DNA from: Glycomyces niveus
GTDB lineage: Bacteria > Actinomycetota > Actinomycetes > Mycobacteriales > Micromonosporaceae
Direction: 5' to 3'
Length of the DNA: 64,000 bases
Assembly (NCBI RefSeq): GCF_017592475.1
Contig: NZ_JAGFNP010000001.1
Coordinates: 423,546-487,545, forward strand
Shown here: piece by piece, positions 29,005 to 42,431 of the stretch
How positions within the stretch are numbered: position 1 is the first letter of the stretch
How the letters are laid out: every line of letters starts with the position of its first letter
Made by a program: the position numbers and the translations under genes
Notes under the pieces: model-generated
The model's input: only the letters and a program-made list of their open reading frames with translations
The model's database searches: none
What the model was told of the DNA's origin: nothing

Positions 29005-29679
29005 TTGCTCATCGAGACGCTGGTGGCGGATGCGTTCGGCACGAACTGCTACGTGCTGTCGGCCGGTCCCGGATCCGAGTGCGTGGTCGTGGACCCCGGC
29101 ATCGGCATCGCGCCCCGCCTGGAGGACGTCCTCGCCGAGCGCGGCCTCAAACCCGTCGCCGTGGTCCTCACCCACGGGCACCTCGACCACACCTTCTCCG
29201 TCACCCCGGTGTGCGGCGCGAGCGACATCCCCGCGTACATCCACACCGACGACCGGCACCTCCTCGCCGACCCGGCCCTGGGCTTCAGCGCGAACATGAT
29301 GTCGCTCGTGGGCACCGGCCTCGAGTGGACCGAACCGGACGACGTGCAGGCGCTCGCCGACGGCGGCGTCTTCGAGCTCGCCGGGATGCGCTTCACCGTC
29401 GACCACGCCCCCGGGCACACCGCCGGCTCGGCCATGTTCCACACCGCCGACGCCGAAGGCCTCTACACGATCACCGGCGACGTGCTCTTCCGCGGCGCGA
29501 TCGGCCGCACCGACCTGCCCGGCGGCAGCGACGCGGCCATGCAGGACACCTTGCGCGACAAGGTCCTCCCGCTCGACGACGCCACCATCGTCCTGCCCGG
29601 GCACGGCCCCAGCACCACCATCGCGGCCGAGCGCGCCCGCAACCCGTACCTCAAGCGCGCGGCGCAGCGCGCCCATTAG
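29005..29679 (+). CDS. Metallo-beta-lactamase-fold hydrolase (glyoxalase II-like)
   Basis: 224 residues from TTG 29005, with a very strong GGGAGGGGGAG site; a TATCCT -10 element lies at 28974-28979. The metal-binding HxHxDH is THGHLDHT (about residues 53-60); further ligands are in VDHAPGHTAGS, TGDVLF and LPGHGPST. It belongs to the group often called hydroxyacylglutathione-hydrolase-like; the true substrate in actinobacteria is not settled. Its place between rel/cyclophilin and hisS is conserved (Rv2581c). hisS follows after 51 bp. Confidence 0.9.
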   Translation: MLIETLVADAFGTNCYVLSAGPGSECVVVDPGIGIAPRLEDVLAERGLKPVAVVLTHGHLDHTFSVTPVCGASDIPAYIHTDDRHLLADPALGFSANMMSLVGTGLEWTEPDDVQALADGGVFELAGMRFTVDHAPGHTAGSAMFHTADAEGLYTITGDVLFRGAIGRTDLPGGSDAAMQDTLRDKVLPLDDATIVLPGHGPSTTIAAERARNPYLKRAAQRAH

Positions 29680-29730
29680 CCGCGCCCGCCGCGCCGCCCT
29701 TTTCTCATCGAACAACGCTAGGAGACCGCC

Positions 29731-31059
29731 ATGTCACGACCCCAGCCGCTCTCGGGGTTCCCCGAACTGCTGCCCCGGCAGCGGATCGTCGAGCAGCAGG
29801 TCGTCGACCACCTCCGCCGCGCCTTCGAGCTCCACGGCTTCGCGAACCTCCAGACCCGCGCCGTCGAGCCCATGGACCAGCTCCTGCGCAAGGGCGAGAC
29901 GTCCAAAGAGGTCTACGTGCTGCGCCGCCTCCAGGCCGACCCGGCCGAGGCCGCCGGCGACGACGCGCTCGGCCTTCACTTCGACCTGACCGTCCCCTTC
30001 GCGCGCTACGTGCTCGAGAACGCCGGGAAGCTCAACTTCCCGTTCCGCCGCTACCAGATCCAGCCGGTCTGGCGCGGCGAGCGCCCGCAGAGCGGCCGCT
30101 ACCGCGAGTTCTGGCAGGCCGACATCGACATCGTGGACGCCGGTGAACTGCCCGCGCACTACGAGGTCGAGGTCGCGCTGGTCGTGGCGGACGCCCTGCG
30201 CGGCCTGCCGATCCCGAAGCTGCGTATGCACGTCAACAACCGCAAGCTCTCCCAGGGCTTCTACCAGGGCATCGGCATCGGTGACAACGAAGAGGCGCTG
30301 CGCATCATCGACAAGCTCGACAAGATCGGGCACGACGCCGTCGCGAAGCTCCTCATCGACACGGTCGACGCGACCCCTGAGCAGGCCGAGGCCTGCCTCA
30401 AGCTCGCCTCGATCAGCGCCGAGGACGCCTCGTTCGTGGAGGAGATCCGCGCGCTCGGCGTCAGCGACCCGCTCCTCGAAGAGGGCCTGAGCGAACTGTC
30501 CGCCGTGGTCGCCGCCGTGGCCGAGGAGGCCCCCGGTTTCGTCGTGGCGGACATGAAGATCGCCCGCGGGCTCGACTACTACACCGGCACGGTCTACGAG
30601 GTCTTCATCGAAGGCCAGGAGCACCTGGGCTCGGTCTGCTCGGGCGGCCGCTACGACAAGCTCGCCTCCGACGGCAAGAACACCTACCCGGGTGTCGGCC
30701 TCTCGATCGGCGTCTCGCGACTCCTCGTTCCGCTCCTCCAGTCTGGCGCCCTGGACGCCACCCGCGAGGTCCCGACCTGCGTCCTCGTCGCCCTCGCCAA
30801 CGAGGATGAGCGCCCCGCCGCCAACGCCCTCGCCCAGCGCCTGCGCAAGCGCGGCATCCCGGTCCAGGTCTCGCCCTCGGCCGCGAAGTTCGGCAAGCAG
30901 ATCAAGTTCGCCGACAAGCGCGGCATCCCCTTCGTCCTCTTCACCAACGACGAGGGCACCCAGATCAAGGACATCCGCTCCGGCGACCAGGAAACCGTCG
31001 ACCTCGACATCTGGAACCCCCCGGCCGAAGACCTCAACCCCCGCATCATCGCCGAATAG
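29731..31059 (+). CDS. hisS: Histidyl-tRNA synthetase
   Basis: 442 residues, class II. Motif 1 region PLSGFPELLPRQRIVEQQVV, motif 2 FRRYQIQPVWRGERPQ, the two histidine-binding marks (ARGLDYYTGTVYE and CSGGRYDKL), motif 3 GVGLSIGVSRL, and a C-terminal anticodon-binding domain. It charges tRNA-His. AGGAGA before ATG 29731. It closes the conserved core block and ends in the hairpin at 31067-31089. Confidence 0.97.
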   Translation: MSRPQPLSGFPELLPRQRIVEQQVVDHLRRAFELHGFANLQTRAVEPMDQLLRKGETSKEVYVLRRLQADPAEAAGDDALGLHFDLTVPFARYVLENAGKLNFPFRRYQIQPVWRGERPQSGRYREFWQADIDIVDAGELPAHYEVEVALVVADALRGLPIPKLRMHVNNRKLSQGFYQGIGIGDNEEALRIIDKLDKIGHDAVAKLLIDTVDATPEQAEACLKLASISAEDASFVEEIRALGVSDPLLEEGLSELSAVVAAVAEEAPGFVVADMKIARGLDYYTGTVYEVFIEGQEHLGSVCSGGRYDKLASDGKNTYPGVGLSIGVSRLLVPLLQSGALDATREVPTCVLVALANEDERPAANALAQRLRKRGIPVQVSPSAAKFGKQIKFADKRGIPFVLFTNDEGTQIKDIRSGDQETVDLDIWNPPAEDLNPRIIAE

Positions 31060-31066
31060 CAGAGGA

Positions 31067-31089
31067 GCGGGCGCCCGATGGGCGCCCGC
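31067..31089 (+). terminator. Hairpin after hisS
   Basis: A 10-bp perfect GC stem (31067-31076 with 31080-31089) closes a GAT loop, 7 bases after the hisS stop. There is no U-tract. Confidence 0.75.
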
Positions 31090-31103
31090 CTCGCAAAACC
31101 TCG

Positions 31104-31766
31104 TCAGTCAATGATGTCCGCGACCGTCGGCGCGCTCGGGGAGCGCTTCACCCAGAGCTGCATCTTCGCGGGATCCTGGCACGACTCGATCTTCCGGCGT
31201 TGATTCTCGGTGATCGTGAGCCCGCGCGCCTCGATGAATCCGAGCAGCGCTTCGGCCTTGCCTTCGATCTTGCCCCGGGCCTCACCTCGGGCTTCGCGGT
31301 CGGCCAAGAGCTTGCTCTGGTACGGGTAGGTCTCTTGCTGCATCAAGGCCTCCAGGCGGGCTGAGCACCTGCATCCGGAAGTCGCTCCCGGGTTGACCGG
31401 TCTCGATCGGTTCGGCCGCCCAGGCCGCCACCGCAGGGCTCGGCAGACCACGATCAGCACCACCGGTGCGTTGATCCGGTGGCGGAGGTTCACTTGGTAT
31501 GCGGGCCAGGAGAACAGCTTGCGCTTGTCCTTCTCGCGCTGGACTTCGATGATGATTCCGAGCTGGTGGCGCTTGCCTGCACGGCAGAGCACCACGTTGT
31601 CGGCGTTCAGGTCGCGTACCTCGACATCGGTCAACGACTCGGAGTAGGGCACGACTTCGCCGTATTCGGGAATGGGGAGGCCGAGGATCTCGCCTGCGAG
31701 TTCGACGGCGAACCCGGGTTTCGTTCGACAGAGCTTCAATGGAGTGTCGTGGACGTTCGTGGTCAC
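31104..31766 (-). pseudogene. Decayed PD-(D/E)XK-type / Rpn-like nuclease-family gene
   Basis: The frame stays open, but the product is a mosaic. The N-terminal half (TTNVHDTPLKL, then the SESLTDVEVRDLNADNVV region and IIIEVQREKDKRK-FSWPAY) and the C-terminal quarter (LEALMQQETYPYQSKLLADR, GEARGKIEGKAEALLGFIEA) match a large actinobacterial family of nuclease/transposase-like proteins. After VVC near 31443 the frame becomes arginine-rich nonsense; restoring one C in TGCCGAG gives VCPSPAVAAWAAEPIE followed by TGQPGSDFRMQVL, the expected continuation. The central ~100 residues of the family are then missing (junction near 31365). So at least one 1-bp deletion and one internal deletion are inferred. 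TAGCCT lies 7 bases before the GTG at 31766. Confidence 0.75.
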
Positions 31767-31839
31767 ACGATCGAGGCTACGAATCGCCCAGACGGGGGCC
31801 AAACGCGTAACCTTTGTCATTTTCTCGTTAGAGACAGGG

Positions 31840-31876
31840 TTCACCTCCGCCGCGGAGCATGCGCGGCGGAGGTGAA
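31840..31876. terminator. Hairpin between the pseudogene promoter and the NDH-2-like gene
   Basis: A 14-bp perfect stem (31840-31853 with 31863-31876) with a 9-base loop, 14 bases downstream of the NDH-2-like stop on the minus strand; it most likely ends that transcript. Confidence 0.8.
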
Positions 31877-31889
31877 GTCCGTTGCGCCA

Positions 31890-33083
31890 CTAGGCAAGGG
31901 CCTTCATTGCGTCTCCGTCGGTGGTGGCGGTCTTGGTGACGTGCTTGCGGCGGGTGGGGAGGCCGAAGGTGGGGTTGGCTACGCCCCAGGCGGCGCCTTT
32001 GCAGATGAACTCCTTGTAGCGGGCGGCGAAGCGGCCGCGGAGGGTGGCGTTGCGGGCCTGGTCGTCTTCGGTGACGTACTGGATGAGGCCGTCGGTACGG
32101 CCGAGCGAGATGCACTGGTTGAAGTAGCCGATGCTCGCTTCGGGGACCGTGCCGCCGGTGAGACGGGCGACGATGGCGTCGGCGGCGGCCTGGGCCATGG
32201 GAATGCCCGAGGCGCACGACATGCGCAGGGGCTTGCCGTTCTTGCCCATGGCGAAGCCGGCGTCGCCGACGGCGTAGACGTCGGGGTGCGAGACCGAGCG
32301 CATGGTCCGGTCGAGGACGATCTGGCCGGTGCCGGTGACCTCGAGGGTCGTGGCGGCGGCGAGGGGGTGGACGGCGAAGCCGGCGGTCCAGATCGTCACG
32401 GCCGCAGGGATGTCGCCGGTCGCGGTGATGATGCGGTCGGCTTCGACGCGTTCGACGGCGGCGTGCTCGTGGACGGTGATGCCGAGCCGGTCGGCGACCT
32501 TCCGCAGGTGCTCGCGGCCCTTGGGCGAGAGCCAGTCGCCGAGGCCGCCGCGGACCGCGAAGTGGACGTCGAGGTCGGGGCGGGTCTCTGCCAGCTCGGT
32601 CACGGCCTCGACGCCGGTCAGGCCGCCGCCGACGACCGTGACGGCCCGCCCGGCGTCGAGCCGTGCGAGGCGGTCGCGCAGGCGCAGTGCGCCCGGGCGG
32701 CTGGCGATCTCGTAGGCGTGCTCGGCAGTCCCGGCGACGCCCTGGGCGTTCCAGCCGCTGCCGAGCGCGTAGACGAGCGTGTCGTACTCGAGTTCGCCGG
32801 CCCCGTCGGCGTCGAGGGCGGCCACCGTCTTCCGGTCGGCGTCCACGGCGGTGACCTGAGCGAGGCGGAACCCCACGCCGGTGCCGGCGAACATCTCCGA
32901 GAAGGGCCGCGGCGTGAGGTCCTGCCCGGCCGCGAGCTGGTGCATCCGGACGCGCTCGACGAAGTCGGGCTCGGCGTTGACGAGCGTGATCGCGACGTCC
33001 TCGGGACTGAGCCGGCGGGCGAGGCGGCCCGCGGCGAACGCACCGGTGTAGCCGGCGCCGAGGACAACGATGCGGTGCTTCAT
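31890..33083 (-). CDS. NADH dehydrogenase type II-like FAD oxidoreductase
   Basis: 397 residues of the pyridine-nucleotide-disulphide reductase fold. The FAD-binding turn is VVLGAGYTGAFAA (about 6-18), the NAD(P)H-binding turn is VTVVGGGLTGVEA (about 146-158), and HPDVYAVGDAGF carries the C-terminal FAD contact. It resembles NDH-2-like or CoA-disulphide-reductase-like proteins that pass electrons from NADH to quinone. It is preceded 92 bp upstream on the same strand by a SigJ/ECF41-type sigma factor, a class of sigma factor known to sit next to oxidoreductase genes that they control. Probably induced by that factor; the physiological acceptor is unknown. Confidence 0.85.
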   Translation of the reverse strand: MKHRIVVLGAGYTGAFAAGRLARRLSPEDVAITLVNAEPDFVERVRMHQLAAGQDLTPRPFSEMFAGTGVGFRLAQVTAVDADRKTVAALDADGAGELEYDTLVYALGSGWNAQGVAGTAEHAYEIASRPGALRLRDRLARLDAGRAVTVVGGGLTGVEAVTELAETRPDLDVHFAVRGGLGDWLSPKGREHLRKVADRLGITVHEHAAVERVEADRIITATGDIPAAVTIWTAGFAVHPLAAATTLEVTGTGQIVLDRTMRSVSHPDVYAVGDAGFAMGKNGKPLRMSCASGIPMAQAAADAIVARLTGGTVPEASIGYFNQCISLGRTDGLIQYVTEDDQARNATLRGRFAARYKEFICKGAAWGVANPTFGLPTRRKHVTKTATTDGDAMKALA

Positions 33084-33175
33084 GGTCGTGCTCCTGTCTG
33101 GTTCGGGTTCGCCACTTGAACCGGGCGGCCCCGCGATCCCTGACAGGTCTTGAGTATGAAGCGGGTCACATCACG

Positions 33176-34123
33176 TTAGAAGGCGGTGACCACGAGCGGT
33201 TCGCCGTGGTCGATCGCCGCCCACTGCGCGTTCGCGCGTTCGAGCTTGTCCGGGTTGACCTGGCTGCGGAACGCGACGATGCCGTCCTCGCCCACCTCCA
33301 GGCACATGACGCCGATGACGCGGCCGTCGAGGACCGCGACCGCCGCCGGCTCGCCGTTGGCGGTCCACGCGTAGACCTCCGGCGAACCGCCCACGATGTT
33401 GCGCTTGGCCTGGGCGGGCCGGAACAGGCCCCACAGGAACTTCGCGACCGCCGCCGCGCCCTGGTACGGCTTGGCGCGGGCCGGGACGTTCCCGCCGCCG
33501 TCGCCGAAGGCCCTCGCGTCCTCGGTTAGCAGCTGCACCAGCGGCGCGACCGAACCGCCGGTGGCCGCGGCCAGGAACTCCTCGACGATGCGGCGCGCGT
33601 CCGCCTCGTCGATCTCCTTGCGCGGCTTGCCGTCCGCGAGGTGCTTCTTGGCGCGGTGCAGGATCTGCTGGCTCGACGCCTCCGAGATGTCGAGGAACTC
33701 CGCGATCTGGCGGTGCGGATAGTCGAAGGCCTCGCGCAGCACGTACACGCCGCGCTCGACCGGCGTCAGCCGCTCCATGAGCGTGAGCATCGCGAAGGAC
33801 ACCGACTCGCGCTGCTCGGCCGTGTCGGCCGGCCCGAGCATCGGGTCGCCTCCGAACACCGGCTCCGGCAGCCATTCGCCCACATAGGTCTCGCGCCGGG
33901 CGCGCGCCGACGTGAGCTGGTTGAGGCACAGGTTCGTGAGCACCTTCGTCAGCCACGCCTCCGGCACCTCGATGCGCTCCCGGTCGGCCGCCTGCCAGCG
34001 CAGGAAGACCTCCTGGACGGCGTCCTCGGCCTCGCTCGCCGAACCGAGCATGCGGTAGGCGATGGCCTCCAGGCGGGGCCTGGAGGCCTCGAAGCGGTCG
34101 AGCTCGGTGAGGGTGACGGGCAT
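33176..34123 (-). CDS. ECF sigma factor of the SigJ/ECF41 type with SnoaL-like C-terminal domain
   Basis: 315 residues. Region 2 (about 15-80: YRMLGSASEAEDAVQEVFLR), region 4 (about 115-170: LTPVERGVYVLREAFDYPH then ISEASSQQILHRAKKHL), and an extra C-terminal SnoaL/NTF2-like domain (about 185-315). This architecture marks ECF41-type factors, in which the C-terminal domain replaces an anti-sigma factor and neighbouring genes encode carboxymuconolactone decarboxylases, oxidoreductases or epimerases. The next gene is an oxidoreductase, as expected. TACCAT is exactly 7 bases before the ATG (34136-34131), so its mRNA is probably leaderless. Confidence 0.9.
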   Translation of the reverse strand: MPVTLTELDRFEASRPRLEAIAYRMLGSASEAEDAVQEVFLRWQAADRERIEVPEAWLTKVLTNLCLNQLTSARARRETYVGEWLPEPVFGGDPMLGPADTAEQRESVSFAMLTLMERLTPVERGVYVLREAFDYPHRQIAEFLDISEASSQQILHRAKKHLADGKPRKEIDEADARRIVEEFLAAATGGSVAPLVQLLTEDARAFGDGGGNVPARAKPYQGAAAVAKFLWGLFRPAQAKRNIVGGSPEVYAWTANGEPAAVAVLDGRVIGVMCLEVGEDGIVAFRSQVNPDKLERANAQWAAIDHGEPLVVTAF

Positions 34124-34184
34124 GGACCCGATGGTAGCCCGCGAACGGACCGCCGTCCCGGGTCCCGATGCGGCCCTGGGCTTC

Positions 34185-34958
34185 CTACACTTCCCTCACG
34201 CAGTAGATCGCGGTGATCGAATCGAGCTCGGGGTCCCAGTCGCGGCCCGCCGCGATCGCCGTGTCCGTGTAGTAGTAGTTCGTGTTGTCGGTGCCCTCGC
34301 AGGCATTGGCGGCCGCCACCGAGTGCGCCGCGTCCGCGGGCTCGGGGTCCTCAGGGGACTGCACGACCTTGAGCACCTCCCAGTAGGCGAGGTCCGACTC
34401 GCAGTCGACCACGTAAAATCCCTCCGGGTTGTTCTCGATGCACTCGCCTTCGGCCGGGACGCGGTACACCGATTCGGCCTCGCTGGTCGCCTCGTCGCTC
34501 GGCTCGGCCTCGGTCGTCTCCTCGGCCGCCTCGCTGGTCTCCTCGGCGGCGGCGCTGGTGGTCTCCGGGTCCGGGTCGTCGTCCCCGCCCATGTTGAGGG
34601 CCAGGACGATCCCGCCGCCGATGACGGCGATGACGACCGCGACGAGGGTGATGATGAGCGGGGTGTTCGAGTTCCCGCGCGGCGGCGGGGGCGCGGCCTG
34701 GCCGGGCTGGAAGGCCCCGCCGGGCGGACCGACCGGCGGCTGCGTGTACCCGCCGGTCTGCGCGTACGCCGGGCCGGGCGAGTAGGGCTGGCCGGGCGGG
34801 GCGCTGCCGGGGTGGCTCGGGGCGGCCGGGTACATGCCGGGGCCGTACGGGTCCGGGCGGGAGTACGGGTCCGCGTCGGTGGTGTAGTGCTGCGGGGCGG
34901 GCGAGGGCTGGCCGTATCCCTGGTTGGGGTCGTACGGGTTCGGCGGGGGATAGGTCAT
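34185..34958 (-). CDS. Pro-rich single-pass membrane protein with one LppU-like outer domain
   Basis: 257 residues from ATG 34958 (GGAGAA upstream). Residues 1-95 are Pro/Gly/Tyr-rich and cytosolic, 100-121 form the only membrane helix, 125-165 are an acidic Thr/Ser/Glu linker, and 168-257 are a compact domain with paired cysteines (GEC, VVDC, NAC, YCV). That domain recalls the LppU/SCO3897 family of secreted actinobacterial domains, of unknown function. The next gene upstream has the same layout with two such domains, so the two are paralogues. Confidence 0.75.
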   Translation of the reverse strand: MTYPPPNPYDPNQGYGQPSPAPQHYTTDADPYSRPDPYGPGMYPAAPSHPGSAPPGQPYSPGPAYAQTGGYTQPPVGPPGGAFQPGQAAPPPPRGNSNTPLIITLVAVVIAVIGGGIVLALNMGGDDDPDPETTSAAAEETSEAAEETTEAEPSDEATSEAESVYRVPAEGECIENNPEGFYVVDCESDLAYWEVLKVVQSPEDPEPADAAHSVAAANACEGTDNTNYYYTDTAIAAGRDWDPELDSITAIYCVREV

Positions 34959-35078
34959 GGGGTTCTCCGTCGCGTGGCCGGGCTCAAGGGGCGTTGGGAT
35001 GCGCTTGGGTTCCATCATATTGCGCGCGGGCGACGGGCGCTTCTCACGAACCTCGGCCGCCGCTGCCGCCCCACGCGA

Positions 35079-35108
35079 AAGGGCCGCCCCGGCAACGGGA
35101 CGGCCCTT
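35079..35108 (-). terminator. Hairpin downstream of the two-domain LppU-like gene
   Basis: A 12-bp stem with one mismatch (35079-35090 with 35097-35108) and a 6-base loop. It begins AAGGG and ends CCCTT. It separates two same-strand paralogues, so they have separate transcripts or partial termination. Confidence 0.7.
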
Positions 35109-35122
35109 CCACCGCGTTCAGA

Positions 35123-36094
35123 TCAAGCGTTGTCGCTCCTGCAGTAAGCGAGGTAGACGAGCCCGTCGCCGCCGGTGACCGGAGACGCGTAGTACTCCGA
35201 GTTCGGGCAGCCGCCCACCGCGGTCATCGAGTCGAACGAGAGCTCGTCGACCGGCGGGTCGTAGGTCTCGACATCATCGACGACGTAGAGGGCCAGCGGG
35301 TTCGTGCAGTCGAAGGTCCGCAGGCTGTCGTCGGTGCAGGAACCGGTGTCGGGCGTGACCGGGCGGCCGCCGTCGGCGTCCTCCTTGTCGATGGCCTCGA
35401 CGCAGTAGAGGTAGTCCACCGGGCCGCCCGTCCCCGAGATCTCCTCGGTGTAGACGTACTGGAACGACTTCCACAGCTCGCCCGGGGTCCAGCCCATGTA
35501 CTCCTGGCCGCAGACCGAGGCCGCGATCGACGGGTCGGTCAACTGGCCCGAGTAGTCGACCTCGGCGCCCGAGTCGTCGGAGACCTGGGTGATCGTCCAG
35601 TACGCGGTCGGGTCTTCGCAGGGCACGACCAGCTCGGCGTCGGCGCTGGCGGCGGCGTCGGACATGCAGTCGCCGACCGCGGCCGCCTCGGCGGCGTCCA
35701 TCTCCTCGTCGGAGAGGGTGGTGTCGGTGCCGGTGCTGTCCGAGTCGTTCCCGGAGTCGTTGGCGAAGGCCCGGACGATGACGATGATGACGCCGATGAC
35801 CAGCACGCCGACGCCGCCGAGGATCTTGGCGACCAGGCCGCCGCCGCCACCGCCGGAGGTCGGGGGCATGGGCGGCGGGGCGCCGTAGGGGCTCCCGCCG
35901 GGCTGGGGCGGATAGCCGGGCTGCTGGGGGGCTCCGTAGCCGGGCTGCTGCGGTGCGCCGTAACCGGGCTGGGACGGCTGGCCGTAGGGCTGCTGCTGCG
36001 GCGGCGGCTGGGGGGCGAACCCGCCCGGCTGCTGCGGCGGGTAGCCCGGCTGCTGCGGCTGCTGTCCGTAGCCAGGGGGCGGGGGATAGGTCAT
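35123..36094 (-). CDS. Pro/Gln-rich single-pass membrane protein with two LppU-like outer domains
   Basis: 323 residues from ATG 36094 (AAGGAG upstream). The cytosolic N-terminus (1-80) is made of imperfect GYGAPQQP / PGYPPQ repeats, the helix is about 87-107, and an acidic linker follows. Then come two domains of the same kind: about 139-235 (GDCMSD, VVPCEDPTAYW, ASVC, DYLYCVEA) and about 249-319 (GSCTDD, FDCTNPLALY, GGC, YLAYCRS). The repeated pattern G-x-C ... C-x-[DN]-P-x-A-x-Y ... C ... Y-[LI]-x-Y-C is visible in both and once in the downstream paralogue. Function unknown; a cell-envelope sensor or assembly role is a guess. Confidence 0.75.
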   Translation of the reverse strand: MTYPPPPGYGQQPQQPGYPPQQPGGFAPQPPPQQQPYGQPSQPGYGAPQQPGYGAPQQPGYPPQPGGSPYGAPPPMPPTSGGGGGGLVAKILGGVGVLVIGVIIVIVRAFANDSGNDSDSTGTDTTLSDEEMDAAEAAAVGDCMSDAAASADAELVVPCEDPTAYWTITQVSDDSGAEVDYSGQLTDPSIAASVCGQEYMGWTPGELWKSFQYVYTEEISGTGGPVDYLYCVEAIDKEDADGGRPVTPDTGSCTDDSLRTFDCTNPLALYVVDDVETYDPPVDELSFDSMTAVGGCPNSEYYASPVTGGDGLVYLAYCRSDNA

Positions 36095-36455
36095 TGGTGC
36101 ATTGCTCCTTGCGAACGTACTGTGGTTGGGGGTGTACCGGCACGGGGGATGGGCACCGCGCGAGAAACGTGGGTTCACTCTAACCAGCGGCCGCCACCGC
36201 TCAACGCCGCCCGCCCCATCCGTGCGAACGCGTTACACGGCCATTACGAGGCAGTTGCGCCGCGGTCGTCGCACGCGTGAGAAAAACCGCTCCACCTGCT
36301 CGGATCGTAGGACGATGGTGTCCATCAGATGAGCGATGCATTACACTCGTCTGACACTTTGCATTCTCTCGGGCCGACGTCGTCCCGTATGAAACACCGT
36401 AGTGCTCCGCGCCCCCACCTGCTGCTGGAGCCCTCGACGACGAAGGAGGCCACGG
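36095..36455. other. Intergenic region upstream of gltB and of the LppU-like gene
   Basis: 361 bp without a gene. An inverted repeat TCAGATGAG (36325-36333) / CTCGTCTGA (36346-36354), 9 bp with one mismatch, lies about 100 bases before gltB. GTTAC-N6-ATTAC (36232-36247) has the spacing of a GlnR box but a poor second half. No convincing -35/-10 pair was found. Confidence 0.4.
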
Positions 36456-40959
<4,504 letters not shown>

Positions 40960-40967
<8 letters not shown>

Positions 40968-42429
40968 CCCGAGCGGATTCCTCGAGCACGGCCGCGCGGT
41001 GCCGAAGAAGCGCCCCGTGCCGGTGCGCATCCTCGACAACCGCGAGGTGTACACCCGCACCACCAAGGAACTGGTGACGGCGCAGGCCTCGCGTTGCATG
41101 GACTGCGGCATCCCGTTCTGCCACAACGGCTGCCCGCTGGGCAACCGGATCCCCGAGTGGAACGACCTGGCCCGCACGGGCCGCTGGGGCGCAGCGATCG
41201 AGCAGCTGCACGCGACGAACAACTTCCCGGAGTTCACCGGGCGGCTGTGCCCGGCGCCGTGCGAGGCGGCCTGCGTGCTGGGCATCGGGGACGACCCGGT
41301 GACCATCAAGAACATCGAGGTCGAGATCATCGACCGCGCGTTCGACGACGCGAACGTGCGGCCGCAGCCGGCCGCGTCCTCCAGCGGCAAGTCCGTCGCG
41401 GTGGTCGGCTCCGGCCCGGCCGGCCTGGCCGCCGCCCAGCAGCTGGCCCGCGCGGGCCACGCGGTGACGGTGTACGAGCGCGACGACGCCCCCGGCGGCC
41501 TGCTGCGCTACGGCATCCCCGACTTCAAGCTGGAGAAGCACCAGATCGACCGCCGCGTCGAGCAGATGCGCGCCGAGGGCGTCGAGTTCGCGTGCAATGT
41601 GAACGTCGGCGTCGACATCACCGCCGAGGACCTGCGCGAGCGCCACGACGCGGTCATCCTGGCCGTCGGCGCCCTCGAGGGCCGCGAGACGGAGCAGCCG
41701 GGCCGCGAGCTCGCCGGCATCCACCAGGCGATGGAGCATCTGGTGGGCGCCAACCAGGTCGTGGCGGGCAAGGCCCCGTTCGCGCCGATCGACGCCAAGG
41801 GCAAGCACGTCGTCATCATCGGCGGCGGCGACACCGGCGCGGACTGCCTGGGCGTGGCCCACCGGCAGGGCGCGGCCTCGGTGCGCCAGCTCGACCTGTA
41901 CCCGACGCCGCCGGAGCTGCGGGACGCGGGCAAGGACCCGTGGCCGACCTGGCCGGTCATCGTGCGCAACTACCCGGCGCACGAGGAGGGCGGTGAGCGC
42001 AACTACGCGTCCGCGGCCGCCGAGTTCATCGGCGACGAGCACGGGCACGTGCGCCAGATGCGCTTCAGCGAGGTCCGGGTCGACAAGTCCCAGGGCCGCC
42101 GCGACATCCTCCCCGTCGAGGGCACGGAGCAGATCGTGCCGGCCGACCTCGTCCTGCTCGCGATCGGCTTCGCGGGCACCGAGGACCAGCCGCTGCTGCG
42201 CCAGTTCGGCATCGAGCGCAACCGCCGCAACGTGATCGACTGCGGCGAGGACTGGCAGACGGACGCGCCCGGCGTGTTCGTCGCGGGCGACGCCCACCGT
42301 GGAGCGTCGCTCATCGTGTGGGCGATCGCCGAAGGGCGCGCCGCCGCGGCGGCCGCGCACAAGTTCCTCGGCGGCCAGACGGCGCTCCCGGCGCCGGTCG
42401 AATCGAACGCACAGGCGCTCATCGCATAA
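40960..42429 (+). CDS. gltD: Glutamate synthase, small subunit
   Basis: 489 residues. The N-terminal domain binds two 4Fe-4S clusters (RCMDCGIPFCHNGCPLGN and LCPAPCEAACVLG); then FAD-binding VAVVGSGPAGLAAAQQLA, NADPH-binding VVIIGGGDTGADCLG, and GVFVAGDAHRGASL near the end. It passes electrons from NADPH to GltB. ATG 40960 lies in the end of gltB (coupled). A long hairpin with a T-run follows (42432-42494). Confidence 0.97.
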
Positions 42430-42431
42430 GT

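Noticed and set aside
33139..33147. Palindrome CCTGACAGG as a separate operator
   Set aside because: It is too short to stand alone and is already considered as part of the possible ECF promoter.
35940..36070. Tandem repeat array
   Set aside because: The repeats are GYGAPQQP-like codon units inside a Pro/Gln-rich coding region, not an intergenic array.
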